Part shown: piece by piece, positions 1 to 8,193 of the stretch | Layout of the letters: each line of letters begins with the position of its first letter | Numbering within the stretch: position 1 is the stretch's first letter | Origin: Bacteroides fragilis | GTDB taxonomy: Bacteria; Bacteroidota; Bacteroidia; Bacteroidales; Bacteroidaceae | NCBI RefSeq assembly: GCF_019583405.1 | Contig: NZ_SZUU01000003.1 | Coordinates: 186,001-250,000 of the forward strand | Reading direction: 5' to 3' | DNA length: 64,000 nucleotides | Notes under the pieces: generated by a model | Database searches by the model: none | Told to the model about the DNA's origin: nothing | The model's input: only the letters and a program-made list of their open reading frames with translations | Made by a program: the position numbers and the translations under genes

Positions 1-1
1 A

Positions 2-244
2 CGGGGGCATTTTACTTATGAAGCTCCTTTCCTGTTATTGAAACATCTGATTAAATACACACGCTATGTCCAAAACGAGCGGTTGTATGCGAGTATATTG
101 TCGGTACCTCATCTCCAGCCTTATGTGGAATTGGGGTATGGAATTGGTACTCACATTTTTGATTTTGGTGTTTTTGTGGGTAGTGAGAACTGGAAGTATA
201 CTGAGATCGGCTGCAAGTTTACGTTCGAGTTATTTAACCGGTAA
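2..244 (+). CDS. C-terminal end of a DUF5686-type outer-membrane protein (partial, 5' end outside window)
   Basis: The frame is open from base 2 to the TAA at 242-244, giving about 80 residues without needing a start codon. The end of the product (GIGTHIFDFGVFVG, then GCKFTFELFNR) matches what I recall of the C-terminus of the large DUF5686/carboxypeptidase-regulatory-like outer-membrane proteins of Bacteroides, which end in a beta-barrel with a terminal aromatic-rich strand. The ATG at 38 is internal. The function of this family is not established. The family call rests on memory of the terminal barrel sequence only. Confidence 0.7.
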   Translation, partial: RGHFTYEAPFLLLKHLIKYTRYVQNERLYASILSVPHLQPYVELGYGIGTHIFDFGVFVGSENWKYTEIGCKFTFELFNR

Positions 245-260
245 TTTTATTCTTGCTATT

Positions 261-292
261 TTTGTCTGCTGAGAAGAATATTTCTACCTTTG
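261..292 (+). promoter_or_regulatory. Promoter of the retron RNA
   Basis: TTTG (261-264), a 20-base spacer and TACCTTTG (285-292) form a near-perfect Bacteroides -33/-7 promoter. Transcription should start about 5-8 bases after 292, at or within a base or two of the first a1 repeat base (298). Confidence 0.8.
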
Positions 293-297
293 TGGCC

Positions 298-418
298 AAG
301 AGGATGAGATAAAGATTTAGCAAAAAAGAGGTGCAGTCGCCTCGTAAATTCAGGGTTTTTCTGATTTTCTTTATTATGTTGCTCATAAGTAAAGAAAAGT
401 AAATAATCTCATCCTCTT
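298..418 (+). ncRNA. Retron msr-msd non-coding RNA
   Basis: The RNA is bounded by a perfect 13-base inverted repeat: a1 AAGAGGATGAGAT (298-310) and a2 ATCTCATCCTCTT (406-418). After a1 comes TTTAGC, with the G at 320 as candidate 2'-5' branching guanosine, in the same setting as UUAGC in retron Ec86. Next is an msr hairpin GAGGTG-CAGT-CGCCTC (328-343, one G-U pair) and a weaker hairpin (346-368). The msd hairpin pairs 365-378 with 384-398: 14 pairs, one bulged G at 389 and a 5-base loop. The reverse transcriptase gene starts 33 bases after a2. Retron msDNA is made by priming from the branching G, so the DNA strand would be short. Pairings were checked by eye. Confidence 0.88.
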
Positions 419-451
419 TTTTATTGTTTCTATATATAATAATATATAAGG

Positions 452-1567
452 ATGGAACTACTCTTTTGTATTGTAACCGTTATTACCGCTCTGCTGGTTT
501 TTATAATTATTCGTTCGAGTAAAAGCCAGGAAGGATATAAGCGATGGAAGGCCGGTAACTATGTCAGCGACACCCCTTATGCTAAAGAAAAGAAAACAAG
601 TGCTTTGTTTCCCAGAAGTCTTTTTGGTAAGGATGCTAATTTTTTTGGTGCAAAGCGATTCAAAGCTGAAGCTGTCAGTTGGTGTGCCAATCTGCTTGCG
701 GTCGAAGAAGACGCGTTGAGAGAGGTGCTGGATTATGTTCCGAGGCAATATAAGCTATTCTATATAAGGAAGAGAAGCGGGGGATTTCGGGCCATTACAG
801 CTCCGGAAGATAAGTTACGAGTCATGCAGCAGACCATTTACCAACGCATCTTATTACTGGCCCATGTGCATCCTGCCGTTACCGGGTTTTGTCCGGGTAA
901 GTCAGTGGCTGATAATGCCCAGGCACATCTGGGACGAAAAAACGTATTAAAAGTAGATATCCATGACTTTTTCCCTTCCATCCGTTCGCCCAAAGTAAGG
1001 GCGGCATTCAGGGAGATGGGATACTCTGGCCCTATTGCGAAAGTACTGGGAGAGCTCTGTTGCTGCTATAAATGTCTTCCGCAAGGAGCACCTACAAGTC
1101 CGGCTCTCAGCAATATCATAGCCTATCCGATGGATAAAAAAATGATGGCGTTAGCCGATGAATATGGACTGGTTTATACGAGATATGCCGATGATCTTAC
1201 ATTTTCGGGAGATTATTTGCCGAAAGATGAAGTATTGGCACGAATTCACGGGATTGTCCGGGAAGAAGGCTTCACGATAAATGCAAAAAAGACACGCTTC
1301 TTGTCTGAATATAAACGTAAGATTATTACGGGAGTATCGGTTAGTTCGGGTGAGAAGATGACTATACCTAAAGTGAAAAAGAGAGAAATTCGTAAGAATG
1401 TGCACTACGTCCTGACAAAAGGGCTGGTAGGACATCAGGAACATATAGGGTCTACCGATCCCGTTTATCTGAAGCGTTTATTGGGTAATCTTTGCTACTG
1501 GCGTTCCATAGAGCCGGATAACCGATATGTATCTGATTCTATCACGGCTTTGAAGAGATTAATGTGA
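452..1567 (+). CDS. Retron reverse transcriptase with N-terminal transmembrane anchor
   Basis: 371 residues. Residues 2-20 form one hydrophobic helix followed by RSSK, so the enzyme is probably anchored with its catalytic part in the cytoplasm. A linker of about 70 residues precedes the RT domain. Retron hallmarks are present: NAQAH at 155-159 (motif X, NAxxH), catalytic D169 in KVDIHDFF, PQGAPTSP at 210-217, YADD at 245-248, and ITG at 292-294 (motif Y, usually VTG). It lies directly downstream of an msr-msd RNA, whose a2 repeat ends 33 bases before the ATG. No toxin, nuclease or separate effector gene follows: the next gene is rpsA in its own unit. Known retrons act in anti-phage defence through an effector, and here the fused helix is the only candidate. 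The retron RT call is firm; the membrane role is inferred. Confidence 0.92.
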   Translation: MELLFCIVTVITALLVFIIIRSSKSQEGYKRWKAGNYVSDTPYAKEKKTSALFPRSLFGKDANFFGAKRFKAEAVSWCANLLAVEEDALREVLDYVPRQYKLFYIRKRSGGFRAITAPEDKLRVMQQTIYQRILLLAHVHPAVTGFCPGKSVADNAQAHLGRKNVLKVDIHDFFPSIRSPKVRAAFREMGYSGPIAKVLGELCCCYKCLPQGAPTSPALSNIIAYPMDKKMMALADEYGLVYTRYADDLTFSGDYLPKDEVLARIHGIVREEGFTINAKKTRFLSEYKRKIITGVSVSSGEKMTIPKVKKREIRKNVHYVLTKGLVGHQEHIGSTDPVYLKRLLGNLCYWRSIEPDNRYVSDSITALKRLM

Positions 1568-1634
1568 GGGATGTCGATTGTAGTTCCTTTTGATATTTTT
1601 TTCGCTATTCTTTTCTAATTCAAGAAAATAGTTC

Positions 1635-1642
1635 TATCTTTG
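1635..1642 (+). promoter_or_regulatory. rpsA promoter -7 box
   Basis: TATCTTTG matches the Bacteroides -7 consensus about 67 bases before the rpsA start. The -33 region is T-rich but has no clear TTTG. This separates rpsA transcription from the retron. Confidence 0.65.
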
Positions 1643-1708
1643 CGCCCGATTTATATAATCAATATAATGTCTTATTTAATTAAAGAATTACTAAACAATT
1701 AATTATTA

Positions 1709-3502
1709 ATGGAAAACTTAAAGAACGTTGCTCCTATTGAAGACTTCAACTGGGATGCGTATGAAAACGGCGAGAGCTTCGCTGGTGCCAGCCACGAAGA
1801 ACTCGAAAAAGCTTACGACGGTACGCTTAACAAAGTAAATGACCGTGAGGTTGTTGACGGAACTGTAATCGCAATGAACAAACGTGAAGTTGTTGTGAAC
1901 ATCGGTTACAAATCAGACGGTATCATTCCTTTGAATGAATTCCGCTACAATCCTGATTTGAAAGTAGGTGATACTGTTGAAGTATACATCGAAAATCAGG
2001 AAGACAAAAAAGGACAGTTGGTTCTGTCACACAGAAAAGCTCGCGCTACTCGCTCTTGGGATCGCGTTAATGCTGCTCTGGAAAACGAAGAAATTATCAA
2101 GGGTTACATCAAGTGTCGCACTAAGGGTGGTATGATCGTTGACGTATTCGGTATCGAAGCATTCTTGCCGGGTTCTCAGATCGACGTGAAACCGATCCGT
2201 GACTATGATGTATTCGTTGGCAAAACAATGGAATTCAAAGTGGTTAAAATCAACCAGGAATTCAAAAACGTGGTTGTTTCTCACAAAGCTCTTATCGAAG
2301 CTGAACTGGAACAACAGAAGAAAGAAATTATCGGTAAGCTCGAAAAAGGACAAGTTCTTGAAGGAACCGTTAAGAATATCACATCTTATGGTGTATTCAT
2401 CGACCTGGGTGGCGTAGACGGATTGATCCACATCACTGACCTGTCTTGGGGCCGCGTAAGCGATCCGAAAGAAGTGGTTGAACTGGATCAGAAGTTGAAC
2501 GTTGTTATCCTCGACTTCGATGACGAGAAGAAACGTATCGCTTTGGGTCTGAAACAACTGACTCCGCACCCATGGGATGCTTTGGATCCGAACCTTCAGG
2601 TAGGTGACAAAGTGAAAGGTAAAGTAGTGGTTATGGCTGACTACGGTGCATTCATCGAAATCGCTCCGGGTGTTGAAGGTCTGATCCACGTTTCAGAAAT
2701 GTCGTGGTCACAGCATTTGCGTTCTGCACAAGACTTCATGAAAGTCGGTGACGAAGTAGAAGCTGTAGTTCTGACTTTGGATCGCGAAGAACGTAAGATG
2801 TCTTTGGGTATCAAACAACTGAAACAAGATCCATGGGAAACTATCGAAGAGAAGTATCCTGTAGGTTCTAAGCATACTGCTAAGGTTCGTAATTTCACTA
2901 ACTTCGGTGTATTCGTAGAAATCGAAGAAGGTGTTGACGGACTGATCCACATCTCTGACCTTTCTTGGACTAAGAAGGTTAAACACCCGTCAGAATTTAC
3001 TCAGATTGGTGCTGATATCGAAGTTCAGGTATTGGAAATCGACAAAGAAAACCGTCGCTTGAGCCTTGGTCACAAACAACTTGAAGAAAATCCTTGGGAT
3101 GTATTCGAAACAGTATTTACTGTAGGTTCTGTACACGAAGGTACAATTATCGAAATGCTGGATAAAGGCGCTGTAGTTGCTCTTCCTTACGGTGTTGAAG
3201 GTTTCGCTACTCCGAAACATCTCGTTAAAGAAGACGGTTCACAGGCTCAGATGGACGAGAAACTGGAATTCAAAGTGATCGAGTTCAATAAAGATGCTAA
3301 GAGAATCATCCTGTCTCACAGCCGCATTTTCGAAGATGTTGCTAAGGCAGAAGAAAGAGCTGAAAAGAAGGCTGCCTCTAACGCAAAGAAATCTTCTAAG
3401 AGAGAAGAAACTCCTGCTATCCAGAACCAGGCTGCTTCTACAACTCTGGGTGATATCGATGCTTTGGCTGCTCTGAAAGAACAGTTGGAAGGTAAGAAGT
3501 AA
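1709..3502 (+). CDS. rpsA: 30S ribosomal protein S1
   Basis: 597 residues with six S1 RNA-binding repeats starting near residues 48, 133, 218, 303, 390 and 477. Repeats 3-5 carry the best conserved core (GVFIDLGGVDGLIHITDLSW-type). Lysine- and alanine-rich tail. S1 binds mRNA on the small ribosomal subunit and helps initiation. In Bacteroidota, where Shine-Dalgarno sequences are rare, it is thought to matter greatly for start-site selection. Codon use is strongly biased, as expected for a highly expressed gene. The gene has its own promoter box and a strong terminator, so it is probably monocistronic. Length and repeat number are normal for the phylum. Confidence 0.97.
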   Translation: MENLKNVAPIEDFNWDAYENGESFAGASHEELEKAYDGTLNKVNDREVVDGTVIAMNKREVVVNIGYKSDGIIPLNEFRYNPDLKVGDTVEVYIENQEDKKGQLVLSHRKARATRSWDRVNAALENEEIIKGYIKCRTKGGMIVDVFGIEAFLPGSQIDVKPIRDYDVFVGKTMEFKVVKINQEFKNVVVSHKALIEAELEQQKKEIIGKLEKGQVLEGTVKNITSYGVFIDLGGVDGLIHITDLSWGRVSDPKEVVELDQKLNVVILDFDDEKKRIALGLKQLTPHPWDALDPNLQVGDKVKGKVVVMADYGAFIEIAPGVEGLIHVSEMSWSQHLRSAQDFMKVGDEVEAVVLTLDREERKMSLGIKQLKQDPWETIEEKYPVGSKHTAKVRNFTNFGVFVEIEEGVDGLIHISDLSWTKKVKHPSEFTQIGADIEVQVLEIDKENRRLSLGHKQLEENPWDVFETVFTVGSVHEGTIIEMLDKGAVVALPYGVEGFATPKHLVKEDGSQAQMDEKLEFKVIEFNKDAKRIILSHSRIFEDVAKAEERAEKKAASNAKKSSKREETPAIQNQAASTTLGDIDALAALKEQLEGKK

Positions 3503-3525
3503 TTCATATTTTCTCAGATAAACTG

Positions 3526-3561
3526 AAGGGTATTCCTGCAAAGGAGTACCCTTTCTTTTTT
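3526..3561 (+). terminator. Intrinsic terminator of rpsA
   Basis: AAGGGTATTCC (3526-3536) pairs with GGAGTACCCTT (3543-3553, one G-U pair) around a 6-base loop and is followed by TCTTTTTT. Confidence 0.9.
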
Positions 3562-3604
3562 GTATCTTGGCAGAACCCTTCATTATTTTTTTATTCGGTG
3601 AGAC

Positions 3605-3634
3605 TTTGCACTGAATTTTAATTGCCTATCTTTG
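3605..3634 (+). promoter_or_regulatory. Promoter of the RNase Z gene
   Basis: TTTG (3605-3608), 18-base spacer, TATCTTTG (3627-3634). The predicted start lies about 10 bases before the ATG at 3652, a very short leader. Confidence 0.75.
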
Positions 3635-3651
3635 CAGATACAGTTTGAAAG

Positions 3652-4566
3652 ATGGAAAAATTTGAATTACATATATTGGGTTGCGGGTCCGCATTGCCTA
3701 CTACCCGGCATTTTGCTACCTCACAGGTAGTTAATTTGCGTGATAAACTTTTTATGATCGATTGCGGAGAAGGAGCACAAATGCAATTGCGTAAATCACG
3801 GTTGAAATTCTCACGGTTGAATCATATCTTTATCTCGCATCTGCATGGTGACCATTGTTTCGGATTGATGGGACTTATTTCCACTTTCGGGTTACTGGGA
3901 CGTACGGCTGAATTGCACATTCATTCTCCAAAAGGGTTGGAGGAGTTGTTGACTCCCATGCTCAATTTCTTTTGCCATACATTGGCCTATAAAGTCATTT
4001 TCCATGAATTCGATACCAGGCAGACTTCAGTGGTTTACGAAGATCGTTCGATGACAGTCACCACTATTCCGCTTCAGCACCGTATTCCTTGTTGTGGCTT
4101 TCTGTTTGCCGAAAAAGCACGCCCCAATCATATTATACGTGATATGGTCGATTTTTATAAGGTGCCTGTTTACGAACTAAACCGGATAAAGAATGGATCT
4201 GATTACGTGACTCCCGAGGGAGAAGTGATTGTCAATACACGTTTGACCCGGCCTTCGGATCCTCCCAGAAAGTATGCTTATTGTTCCGATACGATTTTTA
4301 GGCCGGAAATAGTGGAACAACTTTCCGGTGTCGACTTACTTTTTCATGAAGCGACCTTTGCCGAATCAGAACTGGCACGTGCCAAAGAAACCTATCATAC
4401 TACAGCTGCTCAGGCGGCACGGATAGCTTTAGGGGCTGGGGTGCGCCAGTTGGTAATCGGTCACTTTTCTGCTCGTTACGAAGACGAGAATATTTTGCTT
4501 AAAGAAGCTTCGGCGGTATTCCCGAATACGATTCTGGCAAAAGAAAATTTGTGTATAAGTCTTTAA
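3652..4566 (+). CDS. rnz: Ribonuclease Z
   Basis: 304 residues, the usual length of the short form of RNase Z, a zinc-dependent metallo-beta-lactamase-fold endonuclease that trims the 3' trailer of tRNA precursors. The HxHxDH motif is SHLHGDHC with H63, H65, D67 and H68. The N-terminus (LHILGCGSALPTTRH) is typical. Further metal ligands are expected in YCSDT, FHEATF and IGHFSA near the C-terminus, all present. It has its own promoter with the -7 box ending 18 bases before the start, so the first ATG is right. It is followed by an unrelated sigma-factor operon. Confidence 0.95.
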   Translation: MEKFELHILGCGSALPTTRHFATSQVVNLRDKLFMIDCGEGAQMQLRKSRLKFSRLNHIFISHLHGDHCFGLMGLISTFGLLGRTAELHIHSPKGLEELLTPMLNFFCHTLAYKVIFHEFDTRQTSVVYEDRSMTVTTIPLQHRIPCCGFLFAEKARPNHIIRDMVDFYKVPVYELNRIKNGSDYVTPEGEVIVNTRLTRPSDPPRKYAYCSDTIFRPEIVEQLSGVDLLFHEATFAESELARAKETYHTTAAQAARIALGAGVRQLVIGHFSARYEDENILLKEASAVFPNTILAKENLCISL

Positions 4567-4638
4567 TTCCGGAGAAGTGATTAAACTATTGCTGAATAGA
4601 ATTGTCTAAAATAACATATACGAATTACAAACGAACCT

Positions 4639-5190
4639 ATGAACCCTTATAATGAACGAGAGGTTTTGGCGCTCCTTCAGGATGAGAGAACACAGAAGCA
4701 GGGATTTGAAAGGATTGTCTCACAATATAGCGAACAGTTATACTGGCAAATCCGGCGGATGGTGCTTTCACACGATGATGCCAATGATCTTCTTCAAAAC
4801 ACTTTCATTAAGGCGTGGATAAACATTGATTATTTCCGGGCTGAGGCAAAGCTATCTACCTGGCTTTACCGTATTGCCCTGAACGAATGTATCACTTTCC
4901 TGAATAAACAGCGGGCTATGAATACGGTCGCCATTGACGATCCGGAGGCTGATGTCATCCAGAAACTGGAGAGTGATCCTTACTTTTCGGGAGATCGTGC
5001 AGAACTTTTGCTTCAGAAAGCACTGCTGACCCTTCCTGAGAAGCAGCAGATGGTGTTTAACCTGAAATACTATCAGGAGATGAAGTATGAAGAGATGTCG
5101 GAGATATTCGGCACTTCAGTAGGAGCTCTGAAAGCTTCTTACCATCATGCCGTGAAAAAAATCGAGAAGTTTTTGGAGGAGGCCAATTAA
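4639..5190 (+). CDS. ECF-type RNA polymerase sigma factor
   Basis: 183 residues. Sigma region 2 (about 25-95) includes SHDDANDLLQNTFIKAW and the STWLYRIALNECI core. Region 4 (about 125-180) is a helix-turn-helix with MKYEEMSEIFGTSVGALKASYHHAVKKI. It directs RNA polymerase to a specific promoter set. The next two genes encode a small membrane protein and a periplasmic Spy-like protein with gaps of 17 and 28 bases, so this looks like a sigma/anti-sigma/effector operon for envelope stress. It resembles in layout, but cannot be equated with, the EcfO/Reo pair of B. fragilis. No TAnnTTTG box stands directly upstream, which would fit autoregulation from an ECF promoter. Confidence 0.9.
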   Translation: MNPYNEREVLALLQDERTQKQGFERIVSQYSEQLYWQIRRMVLSHDDANDLLQNTFIKAWINIDYFRAEAKLSTWLYRIALNECITFLNKQRAMNTVAIDDPEADVIQKLESDPYFSGDRAELLLQKALLTLPEKQQMVFNLKYYQEMKYEEMSEIFGTSVGALKASYHHAVKKIEKFLEEAN

Positions 5191-5207
5191 ACCTTTTAAT
5201 ATGTACA

Positions 5208-5621
5208 ATGTCTAAGAAGAAGAGAGGAGAAGAACGTATGAAAGAAGAAGATAACATATTGAAGAAAGTGGGGAAGAAGAATTCCTTTAAAGTACCTGAA
5301 GGGTACTTTGAAAACTTGACTTCAGAGGTTATGGGGAAACTGCCGGAAAAAGAAGGTCCTGCCTTCGAGGAAGTGAAGCAACCCACGATGTGGATCAGGA
5401 TGAAGCCCTTGCTCTATATGGCGGCTATGTTTATAGGAGCTGCATTGATCATCCGTGTAGCTTCTTCGAACCACCAACCGACAACTGCCGGTGATCATCT
5501 CACTGCAAATGAAGCAGCGACAGAAGTGGTTTCGGATGAATATATTGATGTAGCATTAGATCGCTCGATGTTGGACGATTACTCATTGTACGTCTACCTT
5601 AGTGATGCGACAGCCGAATAA
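5208..5621 (+). CDS. Small single-pass membrane protein, probable anti-sigma factor
   Basis: 137 residues. A charged cytoplasmic N-terminus (about 60 residues, with FKVPEGYFENLTSEVMGKLPE) is followed by one transmembrane helix (about residues 66-84, LLYMAAMFIGAALIIRVAS) and a short acidic periplasmic tail. A cytoplasmic domain joined to one helix, immediately after an ECF sigma gene, is the usual design of a membrane anti-sigma factor. I recognise no named domain. The ATG at 5208 is used here; translation could start at the ATG at 5238 (MKEEDN), which removes only a charged leader. Confidence 0.7.
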   Translation: MSKKKRGEERMKEEDNILKKVGKKNSFKVPEGYFENLTSEVMGKLPEKEGPAFEEVKQPTMWIRMKPLLYMAAMFIGAALIIRVASSNHQPTTAGDHLTANEAATEVVSDEYIDVALDRSMLDDYSLYVYLSDATAE

Positions 5622-5649
5622 GTAAACTAAACTGATTTAATAAAGCGAA

Positions 5650-6123
5650 ATGAAGAAACTGATTATTCTATTGATTATAGTTTGTGGCTTTACCCCTGCG
5701 CTGCGTGCCGTGGGAAGTCCTAATCAACATTTGTCACCCAAAGAATTCAGGGCCAAACAACAAGCATTTATAACAGAAAAAGCTGGCTTGACCCAAGAAG
5801 AGGCTGCGAAGTTTTTTCCGGTTTATTTTGAACTGCAGGATCGGAAAAAGCAATTGAATGACGAAGCATGGAAATTGCTTCGTAGCGGTAAAGATGAAAA
5901 GACGACCGACACTCAATACGGAGAAATTCTGGAAGGAGTTTATGATGCCCGCATCGCTTCGGACCGGCTGGATAAAACTTATTTTGAGAAGTTTAAGAAA
6001 ATCCTTTCGTGCAAGAAAATTTATCTGGTGCAAAGAGCCGAGATGCGTTTCCACCGCGAACTGCTGAAAGGGGTACGTGATAATAAAGGTGGAAATGAAC
6101 GTCCACAGGGAAAGAGGAAATAG
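5650..6123 (+). CDS. Periplasmic Spy/CpxP-like helical protein
   Basis: 157 residues with a clear signal peptide (MKKLIILLIIVCGFTPALRA). The mature part is charged and helical: an early segment (LTQEEAAKFFPVYFEL) resembles the LTxxQ-type repeats of Spy/CpxP proteins, and there is a long basic helix to the end. Spy and CpxP are periplasmic chaperones or stress sensors. Here the gene closes an ECF sigma/anti-sigma operon, so a role in envelope stress, as sensor or output, is likely. Sequence similarity to true Spy is weak by eye, so the function is inferred from fold-like pattern and context. Confidence 0.6.
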   Translation: MKKLIILLIIVCGFTPALRAVGSPNQHLSPKEFRAKQQAFITEKAGLTQEEAAKFFPVYFELQDRKKQLNDEAWKLLRSGKDEKTTDTQYGEILEGVYDARIASDRLDKTYFEKFKKILSCKKIYLVQRAEMRFHRELLKGVRDNKGGNERPQGKRK

Positions 6124-6151
6124 CTTATCCTTTTAGCAAATCATTATATAG

Positions 6152-6205
6152 ATGAGGGTGTATCAAGACTCTGTGGTGAGTGGTGACATACCCTCATTTT
6201 TTTTT
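6152..6205 (+). terminator. Intrinsic terminator after the sigma operon
   Basis: ATGAGGGTGT (6152-6161) pairs with ACATACCCTCAT (6186-6197) and is followed by nine T. It also separates the operon from the convergent mazG gene. Confidence 0.75.
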
Positions 6206-6224
6206 GAATCCGGGGTGTGTCGGA

Positions 6225-7010
6225 CTATAATCCTTTCTTTTTAGCTTCGTTCCAGATAGCATCCATTTCATTCAGGCTCATATCTTTTAGATTTTTACCT
6301 TCTTTAATGGTATGATCTTCCAGATAGTTAAATCGTCGGATGAATTTTTGGTTGGTGCGTTCCAATGCATTGTCCGGGTTGATTTTATAAAGTCGGGCAG
6401 CATTGATGAGGCTGAACATGACATCTCCGAATTCTGCTTCTGCCTTGTCCTTATCCATGTTAGCCACTTCCACCTGAAATTCGGCGATTTCTTCTTTTAC
6501 TTTATCCCAGACCTGTTCTCTTTCTTCCCAATCGAATCCCACGTTGCGTGCTTTGTCCTGCATTCTGTAAGCTTTTATAAGCGAGGGTAAAGCAGCAGGT
6601 ACACCGCTTAACACACTTTTATTGCCGTCTTTCTCCTTCAGTTTCAATTGTTCCCAGTTTTCGGATACTTGTCCGGCTGTTTCTGCTTTTACTTCCCCGA
6701 ATACATGGGGATGACGGAATATCAACTTCTCACAAAGTTTGTCGCATACATCTTTCATGTCGAAATCACCGGTTTCGGAACCGATTTTGGCATAAAAAGC
6801 TACGTGCAGCAGGACGTCTCCCAGTTCTTTGCAGATATCTTTTTTGTCGTTCCGCATTAATGCGTCGCAAAGTTCGTAAGTTTCTTCAATAGTGTTGGGG
6901 CGCAGGCTTTCGTTAGTCTGCTTGCGGTCCCATGGACATTTTACCCGAAGTTCGTCGAGGATGTCCAGAAAGCGTCCGAACGCTTCCATTTGTTCTTCTC
7001 TTGTATGCAT
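6225..7010 (-). CDS. mazG: Nucleoside triphosphate pyrophosphohydrolase MazG
   Basis: 261 residues, like E. coli MazG (about 263). Two tandem MazG domains. The first holds metal-binding acidic residues in IEETYELCDA (E42, E43, E46) and KELGDVLLHV (E62, D65). The second has EIAEFQVEV and EAEFGDVMFSLIN. The enzyme hydrolyses NTPs to NMP and pyrophosphate, cleaning the nucleotide pool and, in E. coli, lowering ppGpp. It lies five bases downstream of the DUF3810 gene on the same strand and is probably read from that promoter. Confidence 0.95.
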   Translation of the reverse strand: MHTREEQMEAFGRFLDILDELRVKCPWDRKQTNESLRPNTIEETYELCDALMRNDKKDICKELGDVLLHVAFYAKIGSETGDFDMKDVCDKLCEKLIFRHPHVFGEVKAETAGQVSENWEQLKLKEKDGNKSVLSGVPAALPSLIKAYRMQDKARNVGFDWEEREQVWDKVKEEIAEFQVEVANMDKDKAEAEFGDVMFSLINAARLYKINPDNALERTNQKFIRRFNYLEDHTIKEGKNLKDMSLNEMDAIWNEAKKKGL

Positions 7011-7015
7011 GTTTA

Positions 7016-8077
7016 TTATTTATTTGATTCTTTTTTCCATTCATTATATGAAATCAGCAGACCGATCACTTCCGAATAGTTCTTACGTCCACTTTCTATT
7101 TTGTTCCCTTTCAGATACAAATCATATATCCAATCCTGAATATTACCTATAAGCGGACTATACTTTGCCATCCAGTATTCCTGGTCTTTTCTGGCCAGCT
7201 CAATGATTTCCGGACGTATACTGCCGAATAACTTTTTATATTCCTCTTCTGTCATCAATTGGCGGGCATTGGCAAGTACATGGCCTAAAATAGAGAAATA
7301 ACCGCTGAAACGGATTTCTTTATTTACGGAGCGGGTGCAGACCTGATATGCATAAAAGTTTGCTTCCGCTTCGCTGGTGATACCTAGCAAATGCGCCAGT
7401 TCATGAGTATAGGTTGCCGGATATTGTGGAGGAAGCAGGTCTCCGTTCAGTGTGAACTCACAGAAGAAAGGCCCCATGCTACCCGTCACGCCCACCATCG
7501 AAATCAATGGAGTGAACATCATGGTTTTTACTCGTGGACGGGAGTGGGGAGGACGGTGTATACCGAGCGTATCACTGATCAGGTTATATTGTCGGACTGC
7601 CTCTTTGCGGGTTACTTCTTTATCGATCCGATTGACCGGCACATACGACTCATTCAGTTTTGAGATATAGTTGTCTACAAATTCATTGAAAATCTCGGGA
7701 GTGTAGGCAGTATATGGAATTCCGGTTCGTTCATAAAAATTCTTTTGTGAATAGTTGAGTCCCCATGCCAGATAGAACCAAACATAGATCCATAGCAAAT
7801 ATTCCACATCTCTTCTCAGTATTTTTTTCCAGCTTAATTTCAGTCGGATTCGTGCATAAAACGGATAGGCGATCATTCCTCCAATGCTCAGTGCTATAAA
7901 TAAGTCACCCAATGCAAAGGGGATAATGTTCGAAAAACCGGACAAGATATATGAAATGACCGGATAGGCCGTACGGGCATACCCTTCGCCCAATGCCGGG
8001 AGCATCTGAGTGAGCCAGACAAGGACTATTAAAGTCCCTAAAACAGAGTACCGTATGATTCGTTTCCTGTTTTTCAT
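7016..8077 (-). CDS. DUF3810 membrane protein with zinc-protease-like motif
   Basis: 353 residues. Three hydrophobic stretches in the first 110 residues (about 11-30, 45-70, 93-108) precede a large extracytoplasmic or cytoplasmic domain. That domain contains THELAHLLG, an HExxH motif at H225-H229, with E236/E238 in SEAEANFYAYQ downstream, the pattern of a gluzincin-like metalloprotease. The family is known as DUF3810, common in Bacteroidota and of unproven function. It is first gene of a two-gene unit with mazG. The promoter box TACTTTTG on the minus strand (8108-8101) lies just upstream. Confidence 0.85.
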   Translation of the reverse strand: MKNRKRIIRYSVLGTLIVLVWLTQMLPALGEGYARTAYPVISYILSGFSNIIPFALGDLFIALSIGGMIAYPFYARIRLKLSWKKILRRDVEYLLWIYVWFYLAWGLNYSQKNFYERTGIPYTAYTPEIFNEFVDNYISKLNESYVPVNRIDKEVTRKEAVRQYNLISDTLGIHRPPHSRPRVKTMMFTPLISMVGVTGSMGPFFCEFTLNGDLLPPQYPATYTHELAHLLGITSEAEANFYAYQVCTRSVNKEIRFSGYFSILGHVLANARQLMTEEEYKKLFGSIRPEIIELARKDQEYWMAKYSPLIGNIQDWIYDLYLKGNKIESGRKNYSEVIGLLISYNEWKKESNK

Positions 8078-8100
8078 TGCTTCTTCTTCCTTTCGGGGAA

Positions 8101-8108
8101 CAAAAGTA
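8101..8108 (-). promoter_or_regulatory. Promoter -7 box for DUF3810-mazG
   Basis: On the minus strand this reads TACTTTTG, 24-31 bases upstream of the DUF3810 start codon. It is divergent from the valS box at 8143-8150. Confidence 0.6.
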
Positions 8109-8142
8109 CATATTCCTGCCCCTATATTCTACTTATTTTTAT

Positions 8143-8150
8143 TAATTTTG
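8143..8150 (+). promoter_or_regulatory. Promoter -7 box for valS
   Basis: TAATTTTG fits TAnnTTTG and leaves a leader of about 37 bases before the valS ATG. No clear -33 TTTG is seen. Confidence 0.6.
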
Positions 8151-8193
8151 CGCCAATCTTTCGCAATAAACTAATAAAATAGATAGATATAAC

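Noticed and set aside
298..418. Simple terminator or attenuator instead of retron RNA
   Set aside because: The arms are 95 bases apart with further hairpins between them, a branching-G context, and a retron-type RT directly downstream.
2027..2689. 220-codon minus-strand frame inside rpsA
   Set aside because: Antisense shadow of S1 repeats; composition reflects the reverse complement of rpsA.
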